From: Sulfitobacter indolifex | GTDB taxonomy: Bacteria > Pseudomonadota > Alphaproteobacteria > Rhodobacterales > Rhodobacteraceae | Length of the DNA: 64,000 bases | NCBI RefSeq assembly: GCF_022788655.1 | Contig: NZ_CP084951.1 | Span: 372,001-436,000 of the forward strand | Reading direction: 5' to 3' | Translations under genes and position numbers: made by a program | In this document: piece by piece, positions 45,306 to 54,784 of the stretch | Numbering within the stretch: the first letter of the stretch is position 1 | Layout of the letters: each line of letters starts with the position of its first letter | Notes under the pieces: model-generated | Told to the model about the DNA's origin: nothing | What the model saw: only the letters and a program-made list of their open reading frames with translations | The model's database searches: none

Positions 45306-48218
45306 ATGGCATATCAGACACGGGGACGCGATCCATTGCTAGACAGCAACATGGCCGAGGCAATCGAAAAGCGCGGTCGTGAACTGCTGGGACTGGCACT
45401 GATCATGCTGGGCGTCATGGCTGCCATGATGATCGGCAGCTACACGCCCGACGATCCCAACTGGATGGTTTCGACCGACGCGCCGGTGCAGAACTGGATG
45501 GGCCGGATCGGTGCCTCCATCGCTGCACCGCTGTTCATGATCGTTGGTTGGGGCGCTTGGGGCATTGCCATCGTCCTGTTGTTCTGGGGTGGGCGTTTCG
45601 CGCTGCATCAGGGGGATGACCGCGCCATTGGGCGTCTGATCTTTGCCCCTATCGCCGTGGCGCTTGGGGCGATTTATGCCGCGACATTGGCCCCCGGTCA
45701 GGAATGGCTGCTAACCCATAGTTTCGGTCTGGGCGGGCTCTTTGGCGATACTGTCATGGGCGCGCTTTTGACGATCTTGCCGATTGGCTCGACCCTGACG
45801 GTCAAGCTGATGTCGCTTTTGATGGGCGTGGCGATTCTGGCCTTGGGCGCTTTTGTGCTGGGCTTCACCAAGACTGAGTTGGTGCGCATCACGCGGTTCT
45901 TGCTGGTTGGCCTGATCATGGCCTATGCCGGGTTGATGACCCTTTTGGGCCGGGGCGCCAGCGGTGCCGTTGTGGCCGCGCAGAACCTGTCGGCCCGTCA
46001 GGCCGAGCGCCGTGAGCGCCGCCGGCAAGAGGCTGAGGAAGCCGACACTTGGGCCGCACCGGACGCAGGTCAGGATTATTACGCGCAACAAGCCCCTATG
46101 GCCGAGTTGGAAGCAGAGCCGCGCAGCATGTTTGGCCGGATGCCGGGCCTTATCAAACGCCCCGAAGCCGGTATGCCCGAGCTCGAGCTGATCGAGACCT
46201 ATAGCGACGCCATCGTCGACGAGACACCGGGTGAGGAGCGCATCAAAAGCAAGATCGCCGATGTGATCAAGAACCGCGTCCGCAATGCCAATGCGATCCA
46301 CACGCCGACAACTGCGCCGCTGACCAAAGGCCGGGGCCGTGGACCGGACCCGCTGCTGTTGAACACCAGCCAGCCCGCCACCCTGCGCGCCGAGCCGCCG
46401 CTGACCGCAGGCGCTGCTACATTGCGCCCCGAGCCGCTGCTGCGCAGGCCGCAGGTTCAGCCTGAGCCTGCACCGGAGCTGATGGCCGAAGAGCCGATGA
46501 TGCAAGAGCCGATGGACGAGCCTTACGAAGATACAGTCACCTCCGAAAGCCTGCCTTTGCAGCAAGCGCCTGCACCCGAAGCGATGAAAATTCCCGTGGC
46601 CGAGCCGCGTAAAGTGGTGCAACAGCCGATCCGACGGGTCGTGCAGCCTTCCAAGCAGGCACAGGTCGAAGCGCAGCCCGCATTGACCTTTGAAGACACG
46701 CATCCCGGCTTTGAACTGCCACCGCTGAGCCTTTTGGAAAGCCCCGAAGGCGTGCAGCGTTTGCACCTGAGCGATGAGGCGTTGGAAGAAAACGCGCGCA
46801 TGCTGGAAACCGTGCTTGATGACTATGGCGTAAAAGGCGAGATCGTCGCCGTGCGCCCTGGCCCTGTTGTTACGATGTATGAGCTTGAACCCGCGCCGGG
46901 CCTCAAAGCCAGCCGTGTGATCGGTCTCGCGGACGATATCGCGCGCTCCATGGCTGCCCTTTCCGCGCGTGTCTCGACCGTGCCGGGCCGTAGCGTGATC
47001 GGGATCGAACTGCCCAATGAGCACCGCGAGAAGGTGATCTTGCGCGAGATCCTGTCGAGCCGCGATTTCGGCGACGGCAACCAGCGCCTGCCGCTGGCGC
47101 TTGGCAAGGACATCGGTGGCGACCCGGTTGTCGCGAACCTTGCGAAAATGCCCCACCTGCTGATCGCGGGGACCACTGGTTCGGGTAAATCCGTGGCGAT
47201 TAACACGATGATCCTGTCGCTGCTTTACAAGCTGACACCGCAGGAATGCCGGATGATCATGATCGACCCCAAGATGCTGGAACTGTCGGTCTATGACGGC
47301 ATCCCGCATCTGCTGTCCCCAGTTGTGACCGACCCGAAAAAGGCCGTCGTCGCGCTGAAATGGACCGTGGGCGAGATGGAAGAGCGCTATCGCAAGATGT
47401 CCAAGATGGGCGTGCGCAATATCGAAGGCTACAACGGGCGTGTCCGCGAAGCACTGGCCAAAGGCGAGATGTTTAGCCGCACCGTGCAGACCGGTTTTGA
47501 CGACGATACCGGCGAGCCGATCTTTGAGACCGAGGAAACAACACCCGAGGCGCTGCCCTATATCGTCGTGATTGTCGACGAGATGGCCGACCTGATGATG
47601 GTCGCAGGCAAAGAGATCGAAGCCTGCATCCAGCGTCTGGCGCAGATGGCGCGGGCATCGGGTATCCACCTGATCATGGCGACGCAGCGCCCGTCGGTCG
47701 ATGTTATCACCGGCACGATCAAGGCAAACTTCCCCACGCGGATTTCCTTCCAAGTGACCTCGAAAATCGACAGCCGCACGATCTTGGGTGAAATGGGTGC
47801 CGAACAGCTGCTGGGCATGGGCGACATGCTTTATATGGCAGGCGGGGCGAAAATCACCCGTTGCCACGGCCCCTTCGTCAGCGACGAAGAGGTCGAAGAG
47901 ATCGTCAACCACCTCAAGCAATTTGGTGAGCCGGATTATGTCGGCGGTGTGGTCGAAGGTCCGTCCGAGGATAATGAAAGCAATATCGACGCGGTGCTGG
48001 GCCTTGGCGGCAACACCGATGGCGAAGACGCGCTTTATGACACTGCCGTTCAGGTGGTCATCAAAGACCGCAAATGCTCAACGTCCTACATCCAGCGGAA
48101 ACTGGCGATCGGCTATAATAAGGCCGCGCGACTGGTCGAGCAGATGGAAGACGAAGGGCTGGTCTCTCCGGCCAACCACGTCGGCAAGCGCGAAATTCTG
48201 GTGCCGGAACAGGGATAG
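45306..48218 (+). CDS. ftsK: DNA translocase FtsK
   Basis: 970 residues. N-terminal domain with four to five membrane helices (about residues 22-200), a Pro/Gln-rich linker (about 225-460), then the motor: Walker [15 protein letters not shown] (about 621), Walker [12 protein letters not shown] (about 757). The C-terminal gamma winged helix (about 905-965, [24 protein letters not shown]) reads KOPS. It is anchored at the division septum and pumps chromosome dimers for XerCD resolution. Start at GAGGGACGAC-ATG 45306. Confidence 0.97.
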   Translation: MAYQTRGRDPLLDSNMAEAIEKRGRELLGLALIMLGVMAAMMIGSYTPDDPNWMVSTDAPVQNWMGRIGASIAAPLFMIVGWGAWGIAIVLLFWGGRFALHQGDDRAIGRLIFAPIAVALGAIYAATLAPGQEWLLTHSFGLGGLFGDTVMGALLTILPIGSTLTVKLMSLLMGVAILALGAFVLGFTKTELVRITRFLLVGLIMAYAGLMTLLGRGASGAVVAAQNLSARQAERRERRRQEAEEADTWAAPDAGQDYYAQQAPMAELEAEPRSMFGRMPGLIKRPEAGMPELELIETYSDAIVDETPGEERIKSKIADVIKNRVRNANAIHTPTTAPLTKGRGRGPDPLLLNTSQPATLRAEPPLTAGAATLRPEPLLRRPQVQPEPAPELMAEEPMMQEPMDEPYEDTVTSESLPLQQAPAPEAMKIPVAEPRKVVQQPIRRVVQPSKQAQVEAQPALTFEDTHPGFELPPLSLLESPEGVQRLHLSDEALEENARMLETVLDDYGVKGEIVAVRPGPVVTMYELEPAPGLKASRVIGLADDIARSMAALSARVSTVPGRSVIGIELPNEHREKVILREILSSRDFGDGNQRLPLALGKDIGGDPVVANLAKMPHLLIAGTTGSGKSVAINTMILSLLYKLTPQECRMIMIDPKMLELSVYDGIPHLLSPVVTDPKKAVVALKWTVGEMEERYRKMSKMGVRNIEGYNGRVREALAKGEMFSRTVQTGFDDDTGEPIFETEETTPEALPYIVVIVDEMADLMMVAGKEIEACIQRLAQMARASGIHLIMATQRPSVDVITGTIKANFPTRISFQVTSKIDSRTILGEMGAEQLLGMGDMLYMAGGAKITRCHGPFVSDEEVEEIVNHLKQFGEPDYVGGVVEGPSEDNESNIDAVLGLGGNTDGEDALYDTAVQVVIKDRKCSTSYIQRKLAIGYNKAARLVEQMEDEGLVSPANHVGKREILVPEQG

Positions 48219-48254
48219 GGCTACCTCGCCCTCCCCTCTTGGGGACCGAGCATG

Positions 48255-48294
48255 AAAAAACACCGTTGGGCCCCACGTCCGGCGGTGTTTTTTT
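48255..48294. terminator. ftsK terminator (bidirectional)
   Basis: AAAAAACACCG (48255-48265) pairs with CGGTGTTTTTTT (from 48283), 17-base loop. Confidence 0.88.
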
Positions 48295-48393
48295 ATGGCG
48301 GAGCAGGGCAGTTAGCGAAAAACCGCGCCCTGATATCGAATATCACGGCAACCCGCCCTATGTCAGAGCGTGAGGCAACACAGGACGAACAAC

Positions 48394-48999
48394 ATGCGTA
48401 AACTTACTTCTGCGATTCTGGCGATTGGTTTGGCCGTATCCGCCCCCTTGGCGGCGGCGGCGCAGCAATTGTCGCTGAACGAAATCTCAGGCTATCTGAA
48501 CCAGTTGAAGACAGCGAAAGGTGACTTCACCCAGATCAACGACGATGGCTCGATCAGCACCGGTACGATCTATATCAAACGCCCCGGCAAGGTGCGGTTT
48601 GAATATAACGCGCCCGACAGTGGTTTGGTCGTCGCCGGGGCCAACACGGTTGTGATCTATGACAAGAAATCCAACCAACCGGCCGAGACCTACCCGCTGG
48701 CGCGCACCCCGCTGTCGATCATCTTGGCCGACAACGTCAATCTGGGCCGCGCCAAGATGGTCACCGGCCACAGCTATGACGGTACTGCCACCACGGTGAC
48801 GGCTCAGGATCCGGCGAACCCGCAGTATGGCAACATCCAGATGAAGTTCACCGGCAACCCGGTGCAGCTGCGCCAGTGGGTCATCAACGACGGCAACGGC
48901 AGCGCGACGACCGTTGTGCTGGGGGATATGCAGGCCGGGGGCAATATCTCGAACAGCCTGTTTGACACCGCAGGCGCACGCGCTGGCGCCAAGCGTTAA
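48394..48999 (+). CDS. lolA: Outer-membrane lipoprotein carrier protein LolA
   Basis: 201 residues from the ATG at 48394 (GGACGA upstream; GTG 48370 is not supported). Signal peptide residues 1-24, ending ASA-like AAAAQQ. The mature part starts LSLNEISGYLNQLKTAKGDFTQ, then IKRPGKVRFEYN and PLSIILADNVNLG, the standard LolA beta half-barrel. It ferries lipoproteins from LolCDE to the outer membrane across the periplasm. Placed directly after ftsK, as in many alphaproteobacteria. Confidence 0.95.
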   Translation: MRKLTSAILAIGLAVSAPLAAAAQQLSLNEISGYLNQLKTAKGDFTQINDDGSISTGTIYIKRPGKVRFEYNAPDSGLVVAGANTVVIYDKKSNQPAETYPLARTPLSIILADNVNLGRAKMVTGHSYDGTATTVTAQDPANPQYGNIQMKFTGNPVQLRQWVINDGNGSATTVVLGDMQAGGNISNSLFDTAGARAGAKR

Positions 49000-49017
49000 G
49001 CAGCTCGCCAGAAATAG

Positions 49018-49050
49018 AAAACGCCCCGGTCAGGCTGACCGGGGCGTTTT
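49018..49050. terminator. Bidirectional terminator between lolA and the SLT lipoprotein gene
   Basis: Perfect 16-bp inverted repeat, AAAACGCCCCGGTCAG / CTGACCGGGGCGTTTT around one base. A-run and T-run flanks serve both convergent genes. Confidence 0.92.
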
Positions 49051-49072
49051 GCGTTTGGTCGTGGCGCAGGGG

Positions 49073-49663
49073 TTACCAGCGGCCTAAGCGGCACCCGGCA
49101 ATCTGACGTTCATAGAGCTGCGCACGGGAATCAACCTTGCCCGCAACACCCACCAACCAGGCTTTGCTGTTATAGCTCTGCCGGGCATAACCGGTGTGAC
49201 CCTCATGATAGGCGAGGTATTGGTTGCGCGCGTCATGCAATGAGATGCCGTTCCGCTGGCGGGTTTGGTTCATATACCACCCCATGAAATCGCTCGCGTC
49301 GCGAATTTCATCGCGCTTGGCGCGGCGGCTGCCTTCGGATTTGAGGTATTCATCCCAAGTTGCGTCCAAGGCCTGCGAATAGCCATAGGCACTGGACTGG
49401 CGGCCCATCGGGATCACGCCCAGCACATATTTGAACGGTGTCCGGGCATCGGCCACGAACTTGCTTTCTTGGTGAATGGTGGCCATCTGAACGTGGATGG
49501 GCACACCCCATTTCCGCTCGGTCGCGCGGAATGCTTTCAGGTAGTCGGGGCGCTCTTTGAGAATCGTGCAGGCATTATCCAGATCACGCGGGGCCGTTTG
49601 TGGGCCACCGCCGCAGGATGCTACCAGCAGCACGATAATCATTGCGCGAAGATGCTTGCTCAT
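49073..49663 (-). CDS. SLT-type transglycosylase-like lipoprotein
   Basis: 196 residues. Lipobox LLVASCGGG places the lipidated Cys at about residue 17. The domain has IHVQMATIHQESKFVADARTP, where the Glu in HQES is the likely catalytic acid of lytic transglycosylases, followed by YGYSQALDATWDEY and NQYLAYHEGHTGYARQSY. It is shorter than soluble Slt enzymes and close to the EmtA/SLT-only type. It cleaves or remodels peptidoglycan at the outer membrane (family knowledge). Confidence 0.85.
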   Translation of the reverse strand: MSKHLRAMIIVLLVASCGGGPQTAPRDLDNACTILKERPDYLKAFRATERKWGVPIHVQMATIHQESKFVADARTPFKYVLGVIPMGRQSSAYGYSQALDATWDEYLKSEGSRRAKRDEIRDASDFMGWYMNQTRQRNGISLHDARNQYLAYHEGHTGYARQSYNSKAWLVGVAGKVDSRAQLYERQIAGCRLGRW

Positions 49664-49964
49664 CTGCCTCTCGCCTCTCGTTTTTTATAAGTACGTTTTT
49701 TTGTAGTTTAACCGATTCCACCCCTTCATCACATCACTAAATTGGGAAAATCCGCGCAGGGCTGCGCGATAATGCGCTGACCACTCAGCGTCCCACAGGC
49801 GGGATTTCGCGAAGGCCTAACGAGCGCATTGATCTCACCCATAGAGGACAAAGGTAAATCGGACTGTCGGCTGCAGGTTCACAGTCTGTTTCCCTGCCAA
49901 CCGCTACCATGATTGGACAAATGCCCCTTGAAAGGACTACCGTCGAGGGGTAGGGCAGCATGTT
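49664..49964. other. 301-base gap between the SLT lipoprotein and hspQ, no gene seen
   Basis: Divergent promoter region for both flanking genes. Runs of T (around 49681-49710) are AT-rich and could be promoter-proximal for the minus-strand gene. A GC-rich CGCGCAGGGCTGCGCG palindrome lies near 49755-49770. The hspQ-proximal hairpin (49924-49950) is listed separately. I see no open frame with a ribosome-binding site. Confidence 0.6.
49924..49950 (+). promoter_or_regulatory. Hairpin next to the hspQ ribosome-binding site (RNA-thermometer candidate)
   Basis: CCCCTTGA (49924-49931) pairs with TCGAGGGG (49943-49950), 8 bp with one G-U, loop 11 bases. It ends one base before the AGGG at 49952-49955, which sits 9 bases before the ATG. 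CTTGAAA inside the left arm also resembles a heat-shock -35 element. The two explanations compete. Confidence 0.35.
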
Positions 49965-50291
49965 ATGATACGAACGCGCGCAAAATATCACCTCGGGCAA
50001 ATTGTCCGTCACAAGAAGCATCCCTTCCGTGGCGTGATTTTTGACGTCGACCCGGAATTCGCCAATACCGAAGAATGGTATGAGGCGATCCCCGAAGAGA
50101 GCCGCCCGGTGAAAGACCAGCCGTTCTATCATCTCTTGGCCGAGAATGATCAGAGCTACTATGTGGCCTATGTGTCCGAGCAGAACCTCGTGGCCGATTA
50201 TTCGGGGGAGCCTGTGGACCACCCCGACATTCCCGATCTCTTCGGCCCCTTCACCGATGGTGCCTATCCGCTACACTTCCAGTTGAACTAA
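49965..50291 (+). CDS. hspQ: Heat-shock protein HspQ (hemimethylated-DNA-binding family)
   Basis: 108 residues, single YccV/HspQ domain. It has KYHLGQIVRHKKHPFRGVIFDVDPEFANTEEWY, then PFYHLLAENDQSYYVAYVSEQNL, typical of the family. In E. coli it is heat induced, binds hemimethylated oriC DNA and acts as a Lon specificity enhancer. A nearby CTTGAAA element and a hairpin beside the ribosome-binding site may explain induction. Convergent with ggt. Confidence 0.93.
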   Translation: MIRTRAKYHLGQIVRHKKHPFRGVIFDVDPEFANTEEWYEAIPEESRPVKDQPFYHLLAENDQSYYVAYVSEQNLVADYSGEPVDHPDIPDLFGPFTDGAYPLHFQLN

Positions 50292-50327
50292 GCCCGGCGG
50301 TACACTGCCCGCCAGACTGTCGTTCCA

Positions 50328-51905
50328 TCAATACCCCAAAGCACAGCCGTCTTTTCGCGGGTCACTGGCCCCTTCCAGCACGCCATCTTCGCGGATGCGG
50401 ATCGCCTGAGCGCCGCCGATTGCGGTGTCGGGTATCACAACTTTATGGCCCATATCGCTCAGGCTCTGGCGGACCTCATCGCCAAAGCCGCGCTCGACCT
50501 TCATCACCTGCCCATCGGCAAAGGCCCGCGGCGCGTCGATGGCGCTTTGCACGTCCATGCCGAAATCGGTGAGGTTTGAGGCAAAGCGCGCGTGGCCGTA
50601 GGACTGATAGGCCCCGCCCATCACCCCAAAGGGCATGGTGACGCGACCGTTCTCGCGGATCATGCCGGGAATGATCGTATGCATCGGGCGCTTGCCGCCT
50701 TTCAACTCATTCGGATGACCCTCTTCCAGCGTGAAGCCCGCGCCACGGTTTTGCAGCAGGATGCCGAACTTGTCTGACGCGATGCCAGAGCCGAAGCCGT
50801 GGAAGATTGAATAGATCAACGACACTGACATGCCGTCGCTGTCTACCACGGTGATGTAGATCGTGTCTTTATGCACCGCCTCGCTGATCGGCGCGGCGGC
50901 AGCCATGGCGCGTTTGGGATCGATCAGCGCGGCCAAACCGCGGGCGGTTTCGGGGGCAAGCATGTGGCCGAGCCGCGTCGTATGGTCCGGGTCGGCCAGA
51001 AAGCGGTTGCGCGCATCATAGGCGAGCTTGGTGGCCTCGGCCTCGATATGCAGCCGCTCTGCGCCTTGAGGGTCCATTCCGGCGATGTCGAAGTGGCTCA
51101 GGATGTTCATTAGTAGGAGGGCGGTGGCGCCTTGGCCGTTGGGCGGATGCTCCACCACTTCGAGGTCTTTGTATTGGCCCGAGACGGGCGTCGTGGCCTC
51201 GCACCGTGCTGCTGCGAAATCTCCGGCACTGTGGCTGCCGCCTGCGGCTTGCAGCGTGGCGATCATGTCTTCGGCGATCTCTCCGGTATAAAAAGCATCG
51301 CGCCCCTGCGCGGCGACGCAACGCAGCACTTCGGCTTGGCCCGGCGCGCGGAAGAGGTCACCAACGCGGGGCGTTTTCCCGTTGATGAGGAAATGATCCC
51401 GCGCGCGCCCCTGAAGGGTGCCGCCATCCGTGGCCCAATCAAAAGCCACGCGCGGCGCGACGGGCACACCGGCTTCGGCATAGTGGATCGCGGGGGCGAG
51501 CAGCGCGTCCAACCCCAATTTACCCACGCTCTCAGACAAGTGGCAGAAGGCATCAATGGCGGTCGGGATTGTCACCGCATCGGCAGAGCGCAGCGGCACG
51601 GTCTTTTCGCCCTTGTCGCGCAATTTGGCAGCATCCAGAGCCGCAGGCGCGCGACCAGAGCCGTTGAGCGCAAGTACCTCTTCGCCGCCCGCGGGGGAGT
51701 AAAGCACAAAGCAATCCCCACCAATCCCGGTCATCTGCGGCTCGCAAATGCCCAGCAAGACCGCACCCGCTATTGCCGCATCCATCGCGTTGCCGCCGCG
51801 TGCAAGGATATCGACCGCCGCTCGCGCCGCCAGCGGGTGCGAGGTAGCGCACATGCCGTTCGTCGCAAAAACGGCCGAACGGCCTGGAAGGTGAAAATCG
51901 CGCAT
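50328..51905 (-). CDS. Gamma-glutamyltransferase family protein
   Basis: 525 residues, Ntn-hydrolase of the GGT family. The maturation point is the Thr in KDTIYITVVDSDG (about residue 345). The substrate-binding SGIASDKFGILLQNRGAGFT and GGAYQSYGHARF segments follow. It has no obvious signal peptide, unlike periplasmic GGT, and so may be a cytoplasmic member (such as oxamate or amino-acid amidohydrolases). Specificity is not settled. About 225 bases separate it from the anti-sigma kinase gene. Confidence 0.88.
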   Translation of the reverse strand: MRDFHLPGRSAVFATNGMCATSHPLAARAAVDILARGGNAMDAAIAGAVLLGICEPQMTGIGGDCFVLYSPAGGEEVLALNGSGRAPAALDAAKLRDKGEKTVPLRSADAVTIPTAIDAFCHLSESVGKLGLDALLAPAIHYAEAGVPVAPRVAFDWATDGGTLQGRARDHFLINGKTPRVGDLFRAPGQAEVLRCVAAQGRDAFYTGEIAEDMIATLQAAGGSHSAGDFAAARCEATTPVSGQYKDLEVVEHPPNGQGATALLLMNILSHFDIAGMDPQGAERLHIEAEATKLAYDARNRFLADPDHTTRLGHMLAPETARGLAALIDPKRAMAAAAPISEAVHKDTIYITVVDSDGMSVSLIYSIFHGFGSGIASDKFGILLQNRGAGFTLEEGHPNELKGGKRPMHTIIPGMIRENGRVTMPFGVMGGAYQSYGHARFASNLTDFGMDVQSAIDAPRAFADGQVMKVERGFGDEVRQSLSDMGHKVVIPDTAIGGAQAIRIREDGVLEGASDPRKDGCALGY

Positions 51906-51979
51906 CTACAGGTCCTCACTGATGTCTGTCAGCGCGACCCTATCCGGTCGATTCGGTTCTGCCAATGCGGGGGTAAGAT

Positions 51980-52026
51980 CCTCGGTGCCGCGTACTGGGT
52001 GGGGGCTATTAAACGCGGCACCGAGG
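51980..52026. repeat. Perfect 13-bp inverted repeat with 21-base loop
   Basis: CCTCGGTGCCGCG (51980-51992) and CGCGGCACCGAGG (52014-52026) are exact reverse complements. It lies in the gap between the anti-sigma kinase gene and ggt, about 75 bases from ggt's start. No T-run follows on either strand, so it does not look like a standard terminator. Confidence 0.85.
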
Positions 52027-52131
52027 GAAGCCATATGCAGCTACAGGTTTCACTATGCCCCTTAACCAAGGCGCAAATGTGATCCCAGAGGGGCCGTTTT
52101 GGGGAATATGCGTGCCGCCCTGCCATAGAGG

Positions 52132-52599
52132 TTAATCGGACGTTAGCAGGCCCACCGCCAACCGCAGTTCAATCCTATTTTCCTGCGCCAAACGTTGATA
52201 GCTTAGGTCTTTGGCCAGATCCCGGATCAAGAACCAGCCAAAGCCCCCTTCGGGTAGGTCGCAAATCGGCCCGTCAATTTCCTGCGGCAGGCCTAAGGGT
52301 GCTTGTAGATCCGGCATCGGCAACCCTTCGTCACTGACAGAGAGATGCAGACCATCCGGTTCGTGGTGGCAGGCGATATGGATCGGCCCGGGGCGATCCG
52401 GGTCTGGATAGGCGTGTTCGACGATATTGTTAAGCATCTCAGCCAATACGAGCCTTACTAAGCAGGTCTCTTCAGCCTCCAGCTTGAGACAGGTAAGACC
52501 GTCAAACAAAAGCGCCAGCGCCTCGCGCGCGGCACAGGGGCCGCTGTGGATGCTGATCTCAAACGGGGATAGCGCAGACCGCGCGGCGGGCCGCCGCAC
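52132..52599 (-). CDS. RsbW-like anti-sigma ATPase (HATPase_c_2)
   Basis: 155 residues from GTG 52599 (GGGGA 7 bases upstream). GHKL-type kinase fold: VLAEMLNNIVEHAYPDP holds the N box, and VSDEGLPMPDL the D-x-G box. The G2 region is GGFGWFLIRDLAKDLSYQ. There is no His dimerisation domain, so this is a serine-kinase anti-sigma type. It lies 4 bases after the STAS gene, so the two form a partner-switching pair. The sigma factor or other target is not next to them. Confidence 0.9.
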   Translation of the reverse strand: MRRPAARSALSPFEISIHSGPCAAREALALLFDGLTCLKLEAEETCLVRLVLAEMLNNIVEHAYPDPDRPGPIHIACHHEPDGLHLSVSDEGLPMPDLQAPLGLPQEIDGPICDLPEGGFGWFLIRDLAKDLSYQRLAQENRIELRLAVGLLTSD

Positions 52600-52603
52600 C
52601 GCG

Positions 52604-52942
52604 CTATCCCCGATGCGCGGTTAAGGCAGCATCTAAAGTGCCGAATATGCCAAAAACCGTATCCATTCGGGTAAGGGCAAAGACCTTTTCGACTGCGGGG
52701 GTTAGTCCGGCCAGCACCAAGGCCCGCTGCGGTGCCAGATGCTTCATCGCTGCCACGATCGCGCCCAGCCCGCTGGAATCAATAAAGTTGACCCGGTGCA
52801 GGTCAAGGATCACCACCGGTGGGGCACTGGCTGTGGCGTGGCGCACGGCGTCCTTGAACTCAAGCGCGGCCGCGGCGTCAATCCGTTCGTGCAGCACGCT
52901 GACCACGCAAAAGCGGTCTTCTGTTTTAGCGGAAACTTCCAT
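52604..52942 (-). CDS. STAS-domain anti-sigma-factor antagonist
   Basis: 112 residues from the ATG at 52942, which has GAGG 7 bases upstream. The ATG at 52948 is too close to that site. Single STAS domain: VVILDLHRVNFIDSSGLGAIVAA contains the phospho-Ser site of RsbV/SpoIIAA-like proteins, here DSSGLG. It is first in the two-gene operon with the kinase that would phosphorylate it. A phosphatase partner is not adjacent. Confidence 0.93.
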   Translation of the reverse strand: MEVSAKTEDRFCVVSVLHERIDAAAALEFKDAVRHATASAPPVVILDLHRVNFIDSSGLGAIVAAMKHLAPQRALVLAGLTPAVEKVFALTRMDTVFGIFGTLDAALTAHRG

Positions 52943-53029
52943 AGACATGCCTCAAGACTGTGAAGTTCAAGACATGATTAACCGCAAAACCTTACCAATT
53001 GGTATGCGGCCCAACTCAAGGAGAACGTG

Positions 53030-54202
53030 ATGCGCAATGTTGTCATAACCGGTGCAGCCAGAACCCCGATGGGCGGCTTTCAGGGCGCTTTCGAAGGGCT
53101 TACGGCCGCGGAATTGGGCGGCAGCGCGATCAAGGCCGCGTTGGGCGCGATGAACCCCGCCGAGGTGCAAGAACTGCTGATGGGCTGCGTTCTGCCCGCA
53201 GGGCAGGGCCAAGCGCCCGCGCGTCAGGCCGGTTTTAAGGCAGGTCTTGGCGAAGAGGTGCCGGCCACCACGCTCAACAAGATGTGCGGTTCAGGCATGA
53301 AGGCGGCGATGATGGCCTTTGACCAGATCGCACTTGGCCATACCGATGTGATGGTCGCGGGCGGCATGGAGAGCATGACCAACGCGCCCTATGTGCTGCC
53401 CAAAATGCGCGGCGGCGCGCGGCTAGGCCATGGGCAGGTGATCGATCATATGTTCCTTGATGGCTTGGAAGATGCTTACGACAAGGGTCGCCTGATGGGC
53501 ACCTTCGCCGAGGATTGCGCCGAGCGTTTCCAGTTCACCCGCGAGACGCAGGATAACTATGCGCTGGCATCGCTGTCGCGCGCGATTGAGGCGCAGGAAG
53601 GCGGTGCTTTCGCCGATGAAATCGCCCCGGTTGAGGTGATATCGCGCAAAGGCAGCACCACGGTTAGCGCGGACGAACAGCCCGCCAGCGCCCGGCCTGA
53701 GAAGATCCCGCAGCTAAAGCCTGCTTTCCGCGAGGGGGGCACGGTGACGGCGGCAAACTCCTCTTCGATTTCAGACGGAGCGGCGGCTTTGGTTCTGGCG
53801 GATGAGGACAGCGCCAATGCCAAGGGTCTGAACATCCGTGCGCGTATCGTCGGCCACGCCAGCCATGCCCAAGCGCCCGGGCTTTTCACCACAGCACCCG
53901 TGCCCGCCGCGCAAAAGCTGCTGGAGCGGATCGGCTGGAAGAAAGAGGACGTGGACCTCTGGGAGGTCAATGAAGCCTTTGCCGTCGTGCCGCTGGCCTT
54001 TATGCATGAAATGGACCTGTCGCATGATATCGTGAACGTCAACGGCGGCGCCTGTGCGCTTGGCCATCCTATCGGCGCCTCTGGCGCGCGGATTATGGTG
54101 ACCTTGCTGAACGCGTTGGAGAAGCGCGGGCTGAAGCGTGGCATCGCGGCGATCTGCATTGGTGGCGGCGAAGGCACCGCCATCGCGATTGAGCGTCCCT
54201 GA
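53030..54202 (+). CDS. Acetyl-CoA C-acyltransferase (thiolase)
   Basis: 390 residues from the ATG at 53030, preceded by AAGGAG. Thiolase fold with nucleophile Cys in NKMCGSGMKAAMMA (about residue 88), the GGMESMTNAPY motif, and C-terminal VNEAFAVVPLAF and GGACALGHPIGASGARI (His and second Cys). It either condenses two acetyl-CoA or cleaves 3-ketoacyl-CoA; the direction is not readable from sequence. It stands alone and ends with a terminator. Confidence 0.95.
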   Translation: MRNVVITGAARTPMGGFQGAFEGLTAAELGGSAIKAALGAMNPAEVQELLMGCVLPAGQGQAPARQAGFKAGLGEEVPATTLNKMCGSGMKAAMMAFDQIALGHTDVMVAGGMESMTNAPYVLPKMRGGARLGHGQVIDHMFLDGLEDAYDKGRLMGTFAEDCAERFQFTRETQDNYALASLSRAIEAQEGGAFADEIAPVEVISRKGSTTVSADEQPASARPEKIPQLKPAFREGGTVTAANSSSISDGAAALVLADEDSANAKGLNIRARIVGHASHAQAPGLFTTAPVPAAQKLLERIGWKKEDVDLWEVNEAFAVVPLAFMHEMDLSHDIVNVNGGACALGHPIGASGARIMVTLLNALEKRGLKRGIAAICIGGGEGTAIAIERP

Positions 54203-54229
54203 TCCTCGGGCCATCCAAAGTATCCTGAA

Positions 54230-54253
54230 GGGGAGGCGGCCTGCCTCCCTTTT
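54230..54253 (+). terminator. Thiolase gene terminator
   Basis: GGGAGGC (54231-54237) pairs with GCCTCCC (54243-54249), then TTTT. Confidence 0.82.
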
Positions 54254-54265
54254 CCCGTCTGCAAT

Positions 54266-54736
54266 ATGAGTTTCCCCATGACAGTCGACTACCAAACCCT
54301 TGCCAAAACCATCGCCGCCCTGACCGAGGGCGAAGATGACGCCGTGGCCTTGATGGCCACCATCGCCTGCGAGGTGCATCAATCCGATGACCGTTTTGAT
54401 TGGACGGGATTTTACCGCGTGACCGCGCCCGAAGTGCTGAAAATCGGACCCTATCAAGGCGGTCACGGTTGTCTGGTGATCCCATTCTCGCGCGGGGTCT
54501 GCGGCGCTGCGGCGCGCACGGGCGAGGTGCAGTTGGTGGAAGATGTCGATGCCTTCCCCGGTCATATCGCCTGCGCGTCGTCGACACGGTCGGAACTGGT
54601 GCTGCCGGTTTGGAATGGGGCGGGGGATTTGCTGGGGGTCTTTGACATCGACAGCGACCAACCAAATGCCTTCACCCAAGCGGATGCCGATGCATTGGCG
54701 GCGATCCTCAAGGACAGTTTCGCTGCGGCCGCCTAA
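54266..54736 (+). CDS. GAF-domain protein, free methionine-R-sulfoxide reductase type
   Basis: 156 residues, one GAF domain of the fRMsr type. GPYQGGHGCLVIPFSRGVCG and AFPGHIACASSTRSELVLPV carry three Cys in the order used by fRMsr for catalysis and resolution. It reduces free methionine-R-sulfoxide with thioredoxin. ATG at 54266 or 54278; neither has a strong ribosome-binding site. A hairpin at 54743-54765 separates it from the next gene. Confidence 0.85.
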   Translation: MSFPMTVDYQTLAKTIAALTEGEDDAVALMATIACEVHQSDDRFDWTGFYRVTAPEVLKIGPYQGGHGCLVIPFSRGVCGAAARTGEVQLVEDVDAFPGHIACASSTRSELVLPVWNGAGDLLGVFDIDSDQPNAFTQADADALAAILKDSFAAAA

Positions 54737-54742
54737 AGGTCA

Positions 54743-54765
54743 CGCCCCGCTTGATCCGCGGGGCG
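54743..54765 (+). terminator. GC-rich hairpin after the GAF gene
   Basis: CGCCCCGC / GCGGGGCG, 8-bp stem with a 7-base loop. No T-run follows, so it may be only a partial terminator or a processing signal. Confidence 0.35.
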
Positions 54766-54784
54766 GCATCTGCGAGGGGGAGCT

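Noticed and set aside
45711..47921. 736-codon open frame on the minus strand
   Set aside because: Antisense to ftsK; His-rich composition reflects the codon bias of the opposite strand.
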